A DNA stretch of 60,044 nucleotides from Ignavibacteriota bacterium (GTDB taxonomy: Bacteria > Bacteroidota > Ignavibacteria > Tepidaquicellales > OLB5), in NCBI GenBank assembly GCA_003820375.1, contig RPQH01000017.1, positions 1 to 60,044 of the forward strand. The letters are read 5' to 3'. How positions within the stretch are numbered: the first letter of the stretch is position 1; each line of letters begins with the position of its first letter. Under the pieces are notes generated by a model. The model saw only the letters and a list, made by a program, of their open reading frames with translations, was not told where the DNA came from and ran no database searches. Below are positions 38,048-47,085 of the stretch, in pieces. Made by a program: the position numbers and the translations under genes.

Positions 38048-38773
38048 ATGGATAAAATATTTAAAAAGTTAATACTGCTTGGACGTCCTGCTTCGGGTAA
38101 ATCGGAAGTTATTCATTATTTAAAGAACTCTGCTCCTGAAGACAGGTTAAGCCGCTTTCACATAGGAAAGATTGATGAAATTGATGATTTTCCAATGCTT
38201 TGGGTGTGGTTTGAAGAAGATGAAATACTTGAGAAAAAATTCAATAAGCCAAGAATGCACTCTACTCCCGATGGTTATTTCCTGTTTGAGTACCAGTGGC
38301 ATTTATTGATTGAAAGAATTTGCTTTGAGTACAAAAAGAGAACAAGGGATAATAAAAATTATCACGATGAAAAAACCTGCTTAATCGAATTTTCACGCGG
38401 CACAGAACACGGCGGATATAAGGAAGCATTTAAACATCTCTCACCTGAAGTTTTGAAGGATGCTGCTATTCTTTATGTTAATGTACCTTATGAAGAATCT
38501 TTAAGAAAGAACAGGAAAAGATTTAATCCTGAAAAACCGGACAGCATACTTGAACACGGCTTACCCGACTCAAAGCTGAAAAGATTGTATGAATTTGTTG
38601 ATTGGGAAGAAGTATCATCGGGCTCTGCAACTCATATAAATATTAACGGGATTGAAGTACCTTATGTGGTATTTGAAAATATGCCGTCAAAGACAGATGA
38701 CCCCGCACTTCTCGGTCCGGCACTGGATGATGTGATAAGCAATTTATGGAAATTGTATAGCGGAAGAGATTAA
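38048..38773 (+). CDS. P-loop NTPase of unknown function
   Basis: The 241-residue protein begins with a hydrophobic strand and Walker A, KLILLGRPASGKSE (GRPASGKS, 12-19). Later segments include CLIEFSRGTEHGGYKEAF (about 114-131) and ILYVNVPYEESLRKNRKRFNPEKPD, in which the basic RKNRKR run looks like the lid of a nucleotide or small-molecule kinase. I do not recognise the family or substrate. It stands alone on the plus strand, with long repeat-rich non-coding sequence on both sides. A small-molecule kinase or nucleotide-dependent regulator is possible. Confidence 0.75.
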   Translation: MDKIFKKLILLGRPASGKSEVIHYLKNSAPEDRLSRFHIGKIDEIDDFPMLWVWFEEDEILEKKFNKPRMHSTPDGYFLFEYQWHLLIERICFEYKKRTRDNKNYHDEKTCLIEFSRGTEHGGYKEAFKHLSPEVLKDAAILYVNVPYEESLRKNRKRFNPEKPDSILEHGLPDSKLKRLYEFVDWEEVSSGSATHININGIEVPYVVFENMPSKTDDPALLGPALDDVISNLWKLYSGRD

Positions 38774-39121
38774 TAAACAAAATACCGTACTGTCAGAGTC
38801 ATTCATAAAGATTTATATAAGTAACCACGAGCCTCAGCCCGTGGAAAATAAAAGCTAAGCCGGGCTTTAGCCCGACATAAATCACCTGCATTCCGTAATG
38901 CTTCTAAGTCCTTCGGATCAGCGTCACCTTTTTATTTCATAGAAAAGAATGGTGTTCACTCCATCTTAAGCTGTACTTGCCTGAGCTGTGAAACAGTAGG
39001 AAGGAACTTGTACTTGAAATTATATTTCCATATTGTATTGTCAATGAAATTAAGAAGTAAGCTAAGCTAATAATTCAATTTCCTTCACTATTACTACTGA
39101 GAAAGGGTGTTAAAAAATATA

Positions 39122-39274
39122 AATCACATAGTGATTGCCCATATTAGCATTAACAAAAATGATCGGAGTAACTTCGTAGAAGTTACCCATTTCATAAATT
39201 AAATATAGGCAACTCCTACGGAGTTTAATAAATGTTCGCATACAATTTCTAATATGGGTAATCACTGCGTGATT
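39122..39274. repeat. Nested palindromic element (AATCAC...GTGATT ends)
   Basis: The 26-base ends (39122-39147 and 39249-39274) are inverted repeats with about three mismatches; each end is itself a small palindrome. The inside holds GTAACTTCGTAGAAGTTAC (39168-39186) and AACTCCTACGGAGTT (39211-39225). Its right half recurs at 5495-5562. Confidence 0.8.
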
Positions 39275-39407
39275 ATTTTCTGCACTGGAGCAAGTCAGGC
39301 AGTATAAAAAGTGCCTGACTATTCATAGCAAGCCGGGCCTGCTGTTCCTAAAGAGCCTAAAGACTGGCAAATGAGATTATAATGGGTGTGTAAGAGCCCG
39401 CGGTCAT

Positions 39408-39490
39408 CCAGTGGTCACCCAGTGGGCACTTTATGTTCATCCAGTGGGCACTTTATGTTCATCCAGCAGGCACTTTATGGGCACTTTCCG
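39408..39490. repeat. 22-bp tandem repeat
   Basis: The unit CCAGTGGGCACTTTATGTTC (+AT) occurs at 39419-39440 and 39441-39462. A diverged third copy follows (39463-39484), with partial copies on each side. An 84-codon frame over it is a by-product. Confidence 0.75.
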
Positions 39491-39587
39491 GGCAGGTTTT
39501 GGGCAGGAGTTTTCAGAAAATGGCTGTAACTTATTGCAGTATAAAGAGATAACTCGTGACCAAAGTGTCAAAAATGGCCCAAAATTT

Positions 39588-39995
39588 GGCGATTATAAGC
39601 AGGAAACGAGGTTTTTGAAAAACTACTCCTGCCCACGGATTATTGGGAAAAATAAAACAAAATAAACGGTTTATTGTCGCTAAAATTCTAGAGTTAAAGT
39701 AATACTTTAGGGATTATGCGGTTCATTACCAAACACACCCCTTCCGCTTCGCTCCCTCCCCTCTCGAGAGGGGAATCCTTACCTCTTTATTTATCCATGA
39801 GTTAAAATTGCTTAAAAAACACTCTAAAGACACAATACACTCTAAGCACTCCACACACTCTAAACTATTTTTAGTAAAAACTTGACAAGTGGCAATCTCA
39901 GTATTATTTTTATATAGTAGCGAGAATTGCTGTAATTTGTTACTCACTGTCGTTCTTTGTCAATATCGAAATTGAAATTATCAGGTCGTGAAATT
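39588..39995. repeat. Diverged dispersed repeat, copy 2
   Basis: It matches 31-450 in ordered blocks: GGCGATTAT at 39588, GAAAAATAAAA near 39646, TGTCGCT...GTTAAAGTAAT at 39675-39702, AAAAACTTGACAA at 39876-39888, and CGTTCTTTGT at 39951-39960. The insert between blocks is a CCCCTCTCGAGAGGGG palindrome and CACTCTAAG-type 9-base units, unlike copy 1. Confidence 0.55.
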
Positions 39996-40525
39996 AATTT
40001 ATTATGTGCTTGGCTTCAGGGCAGATATGAAAACAAAATAATATAAAAATGAAAAATTTCCATTTGTAGGAATTTTCCTACATAAAATTGAACAATTGGC
40101 AATGATGAATTGTACATGGAATTGAAGATTTTCCAGGTTGGATAGTTTTCAAGGGGTAAGCGGTTAATCGAAGTCTGGAGTTGTTAATGTAATGTATGTT
40201 ATAATCTAAATTCATCTGTACTTATATCAGTAACCCTCCCGATGTCAGCCGACGCTTCTTCGGCCTGCCTGCCAACCTGTCTGCCTTGGCAGAAGCTTTG
40301 GCTCAGGCAGGGATCTACGACTTGTCTGACACCAATTGTAATTCTTTCTGAGTGGCAATAAAACTTGGGGTTCCTGCCTCAATAAAACTTTCCGGTTAAT
40401 TAATGTTGACAAGGGGTACGGGGTTATTACCGGCTTGGTGTTGTTCATTGAGTATTTGACAAAGCATAAATCTTTTTTATCTATTTCAGTGACCCCTTGC
40501 CTGTCATGTATTACAAATATTCTTC

Positions 40526-40585
40526 AACTTAACAAACTTAAAGAACTTAATAAACTTAAAGAACTTAATAAACTTAAAGAACTTA
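40526..40585 (-). repeat. 9-bp tandem array starting at the mutL stop
   Basis: Read with mutL, the units are TTTTAAGTT, CTTTAAGTT, TATTAAGTT, CTTTAAGTT, TATTAAGTT, CTTTAAGTT, TGTTAAGTT. The TAA of the first unit is the mutL stop codon and every later unit repeats an in-frame TAA. The array is directly contiguous with the gene. Confidence 0.85.
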
Positions 40586-42436
40586 AAACCCTGTTCTTGC
40601 AAATTTCTTATCAAGCTCATCCATCGATACTTTTACAATGGTTGGTCTTCCGTGCGGACAGACATACGGCATTTTGGTTGAAAAAAGCTTATCAATTAAG
40701 TTCAGCATTTCATCAGCATTCAGCCTATCTCCTGTTCTGATTGCATGTTTGCAGGCATATGATTTAGCAAGATTATCTCTTTTCTCAAGATTCAGCTTAA
40801 CATCATTCTCTTTAAATTCATCGACAATTTCCTGGATGATTTTTGCTTCATCGCCAATCCTTACATCTGATGGAATGCCTCTTATCTTAACTTTTTTCTT
40901 TGATAATACTTCAATATCAAATCCAAGTGCCCGGAGCTCGGTTTCAATGCTTTTTACCACTTCAAAATCCACAGCATTTAAATCGACATAAATCGGAATC
41001 AAAAGCTGCTGTGATAAGTTTGCATTTGAGTTCAGCCTGTCAACTGCCTGTTCATAAAGTATCCGTTCATGCGCGGCATGCTGGTCTATTATCATCAGGG
41101 TATTTTCAAGCTGGTACATGATGTATTTTCTCTGGAACTGCCATATGGATTTTTTTCCGCTGAAATCATCTATATCATGTTTATATGTTTTTGCTGAGGT
41201 TTGTGTATGCGGTTCGGGAACCTCAAGCGGAAGCTCTTTAACACCTGAGCCCGGCTGTACAAAATTATCACGCTGATATATTTCATGAATATTTACATTC
41301 GCCTTTTTCTCAAACGGTATGGATACATTGGGATTTGCAGGTTTTGTAAAGCCGGCAGATGAAAATATTTTTGCTTCGGTTGCCGGTTGGCTCACTTGTG
41401 ATGTTTTATCATCATCCAGGTTTATTCCGACTATTAGGTCATTCTTATCAAGTGCCTGCCAGACTGCTTTTCTTACAAATCCGAAAATAGACCTCTCGTC
41501 TTCAAACTTTACTTCAAGCTTTGAGGGATGAACGTTTACATCGAATTTCCTCGGGTCAAGCTTGAGAAACAGGAAAAATGTCGGGTAATCGCCTTTTTCT
41601 ATCAGGTCTTCATAAGCAAGATGAACAGCATAAGAAATGGATTTGCTGATAACATATCTCTTATTCAAAAACAAAAGCTGGTCCTGCTTGATTTTCTTAG
41701 TAAAGCTTGGCTTTGATGTAAACCCGTTCAGAGATATCAGGTCATTCTGCAGGTTAACTTCAATTAATGTATTGGAGAATTCTTCACCGTATATCTGCAT
41801 AATCCTGTCCTTCAGGTCAGTACTTTTCAGGTCAAATATTTCTTCATCTTCATTTACAAAATTAAAAGCGACAGTAGGATTAGCAATGGCAAGGCGTATA
41901 AAAGTATCATATATATGCTTAAACTCGGTCTGGTTCGTTTTCAGGAAATTTCTTCTTGCAGGTGTATTAAAAAAAAGATTTTTTACAGTAATGGAAGTAC
42001 CTTTGGAAACCTGTGAATCCGAAACGGGAGAGCATTCAATAATTTCGCTTCCGTGATTTTTTATCATCACGCCCATTTCACCCGAGGCAGTTCTTGTCCT
42101 CAGCTCAACCTGGGATACAGCGCTGATGGAAGCAAGTGCTTCTCCCCTGAACCCGAGTGTTGTAATATTTTCAAGGTCATCTGCGGAAGATATCTTGCTT
42201 GTTGAGTGCCTCTGGAAACACATTAAAGCATCATCTTCATCCATTCCCGTACCATCATCAATAATCCGGATCAATGATTTCCCTGCTTCTTTTATTCTTA
42301 AAGATATATTTTCCGCCTTTGCATCGATTGCGTTTTCAATCAATTCTTTAACGACAGCTTCAGGCCTGCCGACAACCTCGCCGGCGGCAATCCTGTTTGC
42401 AATATACTGCGGTAATATTTTTATAGATGATGCCAT
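40583..42436 (-). CDS. mutL: DNA mismatch repair protein MutL (endonuclease type)
   Basis: The 617-residue protein has the GHKL ATPase domain (ELIENAIDAK at 31-40, DDGTGM at 60-65, TLGFRGEAL at 93-101), a transducer domain (to about 330), a variable linker and a C-terminal dimerisation domain with the complete metal-dependent nicking endonuclease motifs: DQHAAHERILYE (451-462), YACKHAI, CPHGRP, and FAR near the C-terminus. It therefore belongs to the MutL type of bacteria that lack MutH. It acts with MutS in mismatch repair. The start ATG overlaps the ftsY stop by one base (TAATG). A 9-bp array begins at its stop codon. Confidence 0.97.
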   Translation of the reverse strand: MASSIKILPQYIANRIAAGEVVGRPEAVVKELIENAIDAKAENISLRIKEAGKSLIRIIDDGTGMDEDDALMCFQRHSTSKISSADDLENITTLGFRGEALASISAVSQVELRTRTASGEMGVMIKNHGSEIIECSPVSDSQVSKGTSITVKNLFFNTPARRNFLKTNQTEFKHIYDTFIRLAIANPTVAFNFVNEDEEIFDLKSTDLKDRIMQIYGEEFSNTLIEVNLQNDLISLNGFTSKPSFTKKIKQDQLLFLNKRYVISKSISYAVHLAYEDLIEKGDYPTFFLFLKLDPRKFDVNVHPSKLEVKFEDERSIFGFVRKAVWQALDKNDLIVGINLDDDKTSQVSQPATEAKIFSSAGFTKPANPNVSIPFEKKANVNIHEIYQRDNFVQPGSGVKELPLEVPEPHTQTSAKTYKHDIDDFSGKKSIWQFQRKYIMYQLENTLMIIDQHAAHERILYEQAVDRLNSNANLSQQLLIPIYVDLNAVDFEVVKSIETELRALGFDIEVLSKKKVKIRGIPSDVRIGDEAKIIQEIVDEFKENDVKLNLEKRDNLAKSYACKHAIRTGDRLNADEMLNLIDKLFSTKMPYVCPHGRPTIVKVSMDELDKKFARTGF

Positions 42437-43359
42437 TAATCTTCCAATAATGCTTTAACAAAACTTTCTTTATCAAATACCTGAAGGTCATTTATCTGTT
42501 CGCCAACTCCAATGAACTTAACGGGTATCTTTAACTCATTACTAATTCTGAACACTATACCGCCCTTTGCAGTGCCATCAAGCTTGGTTAATATTAATCC
42601 TGTCAACCCGATGTATTTCGAAAATTCTTTTGCCTGGTTCAATCCGTTCTGCCCTGTTGTAGCATCAATAACAAGCAAAGTCTCATGCGGTGCTTCGGGA
42701 AGTATCTTCTGCACTACACGCTTAATCTTTTTGAGCTCTTCCATTAGGTTTACTTTTGTATGAAGCCGTCCTGCCGTATCAATAATTACGACATCATGAT
42801 TATTGGCAACAGCAGAGTTAATGGCATTATAAACGACAGCGCTCGGGTCACTTCCCTGCTGCAACTGAATAATCTCAGCACCTGACCTTTGTGCCCATGT
42901 TTCAAGCTGCTCATTAGCCGCAGCACGGAATGTATCGGCTGCAGCTATCATTACCGAGTAACCTTCATTTTTATAATTATGTGCTAGCTTACCGATTGAA
43001 GTGGTTTTACCAACACCATTAACACCGACAATCATAACCACATGCGGCTTTTTGGTAATCTTAAACACCTGCGTTTTTTGACCATTACCCTCTGAAAACA
43101 CCTTTTTCAGCTCATCTTTGAGCAATGTATTCAGTTCGTTGCTGTATTCGTATTTATCTGTTTTTACCCTTTTTTTGAGGTTTTCTATCAAAATTTCTGT
43201 AGTCTGCACCCCGACATCAGAACCAAGTAATATTTCTTCCAGCTGTTCCAGAAAATCATCATCAACTTCACTTTTAGCATATACAAGCTTATTGACCTTA
43301 TTGAAAATATTATCGTGTGTTTTCTGTAAACCCTGCTTTAATTTATCGAAAAATCCCAT
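42436..43359 (-). CDS. ftsY: Signal recognition particle receptor FtsY
   Basis: The 307-residue protein is the NG core of FtsY: an N-terminal four-helix N domain (about 1-100) with the opening amphipathic MGFFDKLKQGLQKTHDN, then an SRP-type GTPase domain with G1 GVNGVGKTT (112-120), DTFRAAANEQL, DTAGRLHTKVNLMEEL, TKLDGTAKGG and GVGEQINDL. The acidic A domain of the E. coli protein is absent, as in many other phyla. It docks SRP-ribosome complexes at the inner membrane. It is the first gene of an ftsY-mutL pair with overlapping stop and start codons. Confidence 0.97.
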   Translation of the reverse strand: MGFFDKLKQGLQKTHDNIFNKVNKLVYAKSEVDDDFLEQLEEILLGSDVGVQTTEILIENLKKRVKTDKYEYSNELNTLLKDELKKVFSEGNGQKTQVFKITKKPHVVMIVGVNGVGKTTSIGKLAHNYKNEGYSVMIAAADTFRAAANEQLETWAQRSGAEIIQLQQGSDPSAVVYNAINSAVANNHDVVIIDTAGRLHTKVNLMEELKKIKRVVQKILPEAPHETLLVIDATTGQNGLNQAKEFSKYIGLTGLILTKLDGTAKGGIVFRISNELKIPVKFIGVGEQINDLQVFDKESFVKALLED

Positions 43360-43538
43360 ATTTTTACTAAATTTTGTCCTTCAAGTTAATTAATTAACTT
43401 TTCAATAACAACGAAAAATTCTCTTATGTCTGAAACTATTTAGATATATATACACCAAACGGTGTAAAATAATGAACTTTTTCGAATGTCAATTATACGT
43501 ATATTGCATTATAAATATTTACAAATTTATTATTTTCA

Positions 43539-44393
43539 GTGCCTGTAAAAAAAGCCCTATATTGGACAATTTTTTGGATTTCTACTGCTCTTCTTTTTAA
43601 TCTTGGAGTATATTTCTATTTAGGTGAGCAAAAGGCAATAGAATTTTTCACAGGTTATGTTATTGAAGAATCCCTAAGCGTTGACAATCTTTTCGTTTTC
43701 CTGCTGCTGTTCAAATACTTCAAAATTCCTTTAAAACATCAAAGAATAGTATTAAACTGGGGTATTATTGGTGTTATTGTATTAAGAGGAATTTTTATTC
43801 TTCTTGGTATCACTTTAGTGAATAATTTCCATGTGGTATTATATGTTTTTGGAGCCATATTGATTTATTCAGGTTACAAAATGGCTTTTGGAGGCGATGA
43901 AGAAGTACATCCTGAAAAGAACAAAGTGCTAAAATTGTTTAAGAAATTCATGAAAGTGACACATGAGACCCATGAAAATCATTTTTTTATCAGAAAGGAT
44001 AATGTTCTTTACGGTACTCCCTTATTGGTTTGCCTTATTGTGATAGAATCAACCGACCTGGTTTTCGCAATTGATTCAATCCCGGCTATATTTGCCATTA
44101 CCACAGACCCATTTATTGTCTTTTCATCAAATATATTAGCAGTATTAGGGCTTAGGTCTTTATACTTTGTGTTGTCGGCTACAGCAGAAAAGTTTGCTTT
44201 TGTAAAAAAGGGAGTTGGTTTGATCTTAGCATACGTAGGTGTAAAAATGCTTCTGCCGATGATTGACCCGGGCTTAAAAATTCCCGTATTTGTTTCACTT
44301 ATTGTAATCCTTTTTGTGCTGTTTCTTTCAGTTCTTGTATCACTTGTTATTACAAAAAAGAGGAAAAGAAAAGAAAAATTAATTGCAAAATAG
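43539..44393 (+). CDS. TerC/Alx-family integral membrane protein
   Basis: The 284-residue protein has about eight to nine hydrophobic helices and the TerC family blocks EQKAIEFFTGYVIEESLSVD, FVIESTDLVFAIDSIPAIF (VIESTDLVFAIDSIPA) and NILAVLGLRSLYF, with conserved acidic residues in membrane segments. Family members are linked to tellurite resistance, Mn2+ export and metalation of exported proteins. The start is GTG, preceded by no clear ribosome binding site. The gene is divergent from ftsY. I saw no manganese riboswitch in the 179-base upstream gap. Confidence 0.93.
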   Translation: MPVKKALYWTIFWISTALLFNLGVYFYLGEQKAIEFFTGYVIEESLSVDNLFVFLLLFKYFKIPLKHQRIVLNWGIIGVIVLRGIFILLGITLVNNFHVVLYVFGAILIYSGYKMAFGGDEEVHPEKNKVLKLFKKFMKVTHETHENHFFIRKDNVLYGTPLLVCLIVIESTDLVFAIDSIPAIFAITTDPFIVFSSNILAVLGLRSLYFVLSATAEKFAFVKKGVGLILAYVGVKMLLPMIDPGLKIPVFVSLIVILFVLFLSVLVSLVITKKRKRKEKLIAK

Positions 44394-44488
44394 CTATATT
44401 TTCAACGAATTGAGTTTTATTAGAGCTTTTATATCATTAAATTTATAATTCAATAATAATAAATAAACAATCAAAAAATAATTTATAT

Positions 44489-45598
44489 ATGAACGTCCCA
44501 TTTGTGGATTTAAAGACACAGTATCTGCAGATAAAAGAAGAAATTCTACAAGGTATTAACGAAGTGCTGGATAATACTGCTTATGTCTGTGGAAAAAAAG
44601 TAAAAAAATTTGAAGAAGACTTTTCGAAATTAGAAAACGCAAAATATTGTGTAGCGTTAAGCTCCGGAACTGACGCACTGCACACTGCCTTACTGACAAT
44701 AGGAATTAAATCAGGTGATGAAGTTATTGTACCCGTAAATACATTTATAGCCACTTCAGAATCTATCTCTCTATGTAATGGAAAACCTGTTTTTGTAGAC
44801 CATGATGAAAGAACCTTTAACATCGATGTAAATAAGATAGAAGAAAAGATTACAAATAAAACCAAAGCCATTATACCGGTCCACCTGTACGGGCAGCCTG
44901 CGGAAATGGATAAAATAATCGAGATCGCAAAAAAATACAAATTATATGTAATAGAAGATTGCTCACAGGCACATTTATCTGAATACAAAGGAAATAAAAC
45001 AGGAACTATCGGCGATATCGGCACATACAGCTTTTACCCGGGCAAAAACCTGGGTGCTTACGGCGAAGCCGGAGCAGTATTAACAAATAATGAAGAACTA
45101 TTTAATTCAATGTTAAGGTTTAGACAGCATGGTTCCGTCGAAAAATATATGCACGATTCTGAAGGGCATAATTACAGAATGGAAGAAATTCAGGCAGCTG
45201 TTCTAAACGTTAAATTAAGATACATTGAGAGCTGGACTGAAAAACGGAGACAAGCAGCCGCAAAATATAACGAGCAATTAGCAAACCTGCTGAAAAACGA
45301 AATAATTGCACCCTATTGTCCTGAATATGTTAAAGCTGTTTATCATCTTTATGTAATTAGAGCAAAAGACAGGGACAAACTCGGTAAGTATTTGAATTCC
45401 AAAGGAGTTCAGAATGCACTACACTATCCGGTTCCTTTGCACATGCAAAAAGCTTACTCGTATTTGAAACACAAAGAAGGTGATTTCCCCGTTGCAGAGA
45501 AGTGCTGTAAAGAAATTTTATCGATTCCCATGTTTCCCGAAATATCGGATGAACAAATAAACTATGTTTGTGAATCAATAAAAAGCTTCTTTGATTAA
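44489..45598 (+). CDS. DegT/DnrJ/EryC1/StrS-family sugar aminotransferase
   Basis: The 369-residue PLP enzyme transfers an amino group from glutamate to a keto-sugar nucleotide. Features are SSGTDALHTAL (58-68, PLP phosphate cup), VDHDERTFNID, HLYGQPAEMD, IEDCSQAH (Asp157) and SFYPGKNLGAYGEAGAV with the PLP lysine Lys186. The family makes amino sugars such as 3-amino-3,6-dideoxyhexoses (FdtB/QdtB) and 3-amino-uronic sugars (WbpE/PorR); the sequence here does not decide between C3 sugars. It is the first gene of the polysaccharide operon, 5 bases before the sugar transferase, and probably acts after the Gfo/Idh oxidoreductase and before the acetyltransferase. Confidence 0.93.
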   Translation: MNVPFVDLKTQYLQIKEEILQGINEVLDNTAYVCGKKVKKFEEDFSKLENAKYCVALSSGTDALHTALLTIGIKSGDEVIVPVNTFIATSESISLCNGKPVFVDHDERTFNIDVNKIEEKITNKTKAIIPVHLYGQPAEMDKIIEIAKKYKLYVIEDCSQAHLSEYKGNKTGTIGDIGTYSFYPGKNLGAYGEAGAVLTNNEELFNSMLRFRQHGSVEKYMHDSEGHNYRMEEIQAAVLNVKLRYIESWTEKRRQAAAKYNEQLANLLKNEIIAPYCPEYVKAVYHLYVIRAKDRDKLGKYLNSKGVQNALHYPVPLHMQKAYSYLKHKEGDFPVAEKCCKEILSIPMFPEISDEQINYVCESIKSFFD

Positions 45599-45603
45599 GC
45601 AAA

Positions 45604-47079
45604 ATGATACTATCTTTCATAAGAAAATACGGTGCTAAAAAATTACTGCTTGCAATTAATGACCTGATGTGTACATTAATTGCAGCAGTACTGTCTCTAT
45701 ATGTTACGTCAAACCAGTACTTCTATATATATATTTCCAATTACATATTTGTTGAAAAAATTGTAATTTTCCTGGTCGGGTCATTATTAATTATTCCTAT
45801 CTTCAGGTACTACCAGCTTTATAAGCACAAGTTTTTCCTCAAAGGAGGAGAGCAAACACTGCTGATACTAAAAGGTCTTTTAGTTGACAGCATAATAATG
45901 ATTATAATAATCTTCCTTGTAAAAACACAGGAAGCATTACATGATTCAAGAAGCCAGGTTATTTCATTTTTCTTATTTTCCCTTATTTTTCTTTTCATAA
46001 CAAGGATACTAATATTCAGGACGGTTCTGCGCAGCACATTTTCATCGTTAGCACTGGGCGGAAATTTAAATAAATTTTTAAGCCGCAGAGCTCTTGCTAT
46101 TGGTGCAGGCGGATTAGGGAAATTTTTCTCTGATTCACTTAAAATGAAGCAGCATTATCATATTAACCTGGTTGGCTATTTAGACGATGATACTGCCAAA
46201 AAAGGCACCAGCATTAACGGTGTTAAAGTTATGGGAAACACTACCGAGATTGCCAAGTATGCCGAAGATTTGGAGATTGATGAAATCTATATTACAATTC
46301 AAAAGATTGACAATGTTGCCCTGATGAACCTCATACAGCGATGTAAATTGACGAACTGCCAGATAAATCTTGTTTCAAATCATTTTGAAATTATTAATAC
46401 AAAGCTTGATGTTAATGAGTTTCATGACCTGAAAGTTATATCCATTTCATCAAAGGCATCTCCTCTTTATTCAGAGAAATTCAAGCGGATATTTGATATA
46501 AATGTATCTTCATTATTAATTTTACTTGTTTCCCCGATTGCCTTAATTATAGCCGCTATAATAAAGTTTAGTTCAAGGGGACCTGTATTTTATAAAACAA
46601 GTGTTATTGGGAAAAACGGCAAATCATTTCATTGGTATAAATTCAGAACTATGTACCAGGATAATGACCCGTCAATTCATAAAGAGCACTTAAAAAAGCT
46701 GATAATTGAGAATCATGCAAACCAGAAATTAATAAATGATATGAGGATTACACCAATAGGTAAAATTTTAAGGAAGTTTAGCATTGATGAGCTACCTCAA
46801 TTATTAAATGTTCTGAAAGGCGATATGAGCCTGGTAGGTCCAAGACCATGTTTGCCATATGAATATGAAATTTTCAAAGAGTGGCATAAGCTTAAATATA
46901 AAGTAATTCCGGGTATGACAGGGCTTGCACAGATAATTGCTCGAAACAGAAAAGATGTTACTTTTAACGATTCCGTATTACTTGATTTATATTATGCAGA
47001 TAATCAATCATTATGGTTGGATTTAAAAATATTGTTTAAAACGGTACCGGTAATGTTATTCGGTAAAGGAGGAATTTAA
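45604..47079 (+). CDS. Polyprenyl-phosphate sugar-1-phosphate transferase (WbaP/WcaJ-like)
   Basis: The 491-residue protein has four N-terminal membrane helices (about 12-35, 45-62, 95-113, 125-145), a nucleotide-binding-like CoA_binding_3 region (160-270, AIGAGGLGKFF), a fifth membrane segment (296-318) and the C-terminal catalytic domain with GPVFYKTSVIGKNGKSF, YKFRTMYQDND, FSIDELPQLLNVLKGDMSL and VGPRPCLPYE. It starts glycan assembly by moving a sugar phosphate to undecaprenyl phosphate at the inner membrane. It probably defines the first sugar of the glycan made by this operon. No Wzx or Wzy gene is within the window. Confidence 0.94.
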   Translation: MILSFIRKYGAKKLLLAINDLMCTLIAAVLSLYVTSNQYFYIYISNYIFVEKIVIFLVGSLLIIPIFRYYQLYKHKFFLKGGEQTLLILKGLLVDSIIMIIIIFLVKTQEALHDSRSQVISFFLFSLIFLFITRILIFRTVLRSTFSSLALGGNLNKFLSRRALAIGAGGLGKFFSDSLKMKQHYHINLVGYLDDDTAKKGTSINGVKVMGNTTEIAKYAEDLEIDEIYITIQKIDNVALMNLIQRCKLTNCQINLVSNHFEIINTKLDVNEFHDLKVISISSKASPLYSEKFKRIFDINVSSLLILLVSPIALIIAAIIKFSSRGPVFYKTSVIGKNGKSFHWYKFRTMYQDNDPSIHKEHLKKLIIENHANQKLINDMRITPIGKILRKFSIDELPQLLNVLKGDMSLVGPRPCLPYEYEIFKEWHKLKYKVIPGMTGLAQIIARNRKDVTFNDSVLLDLYYADNQSLWLDLKILFKTVPVMLFGKGGI

Positions 47080-47085
47080 AAAATT

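Larger units (their letters stand above)
38774..40525. other. Gene-free, repeat-rich region
   Basis: No credible gene is present in this 1.75 kb. It holds small palindromes (38825-38844, CCACGAGCCTCAGCCCGTGG; 38861-38874, CGGGCTTTAGCCCG), the 39122 element, a 22-base tandem repeat, the second copy of the window-start repeat, a GC-rich palindrome near 39749-39775, a 9-base periodic stretch (about 39820-39866) and two diverged copies of a 95-base segment (40145-40240 and 40404-40500). It looks like layers of decayed elements. Confidence 0.7.

Noticed and set aside
39411-39665. 84-codon plus-strand frame
   Set aside because: Its first third is translated 22-bp tandem repeat and the rest has no recognisable domain or ribosome binding site.
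43360-43538. Manganese riboswitch (yybP-ykoY type) before the TerC gene
   Set aside because: Only a short ACACC/GGTGT hairpin is visible; none of the expected conserved loop sequence was found.
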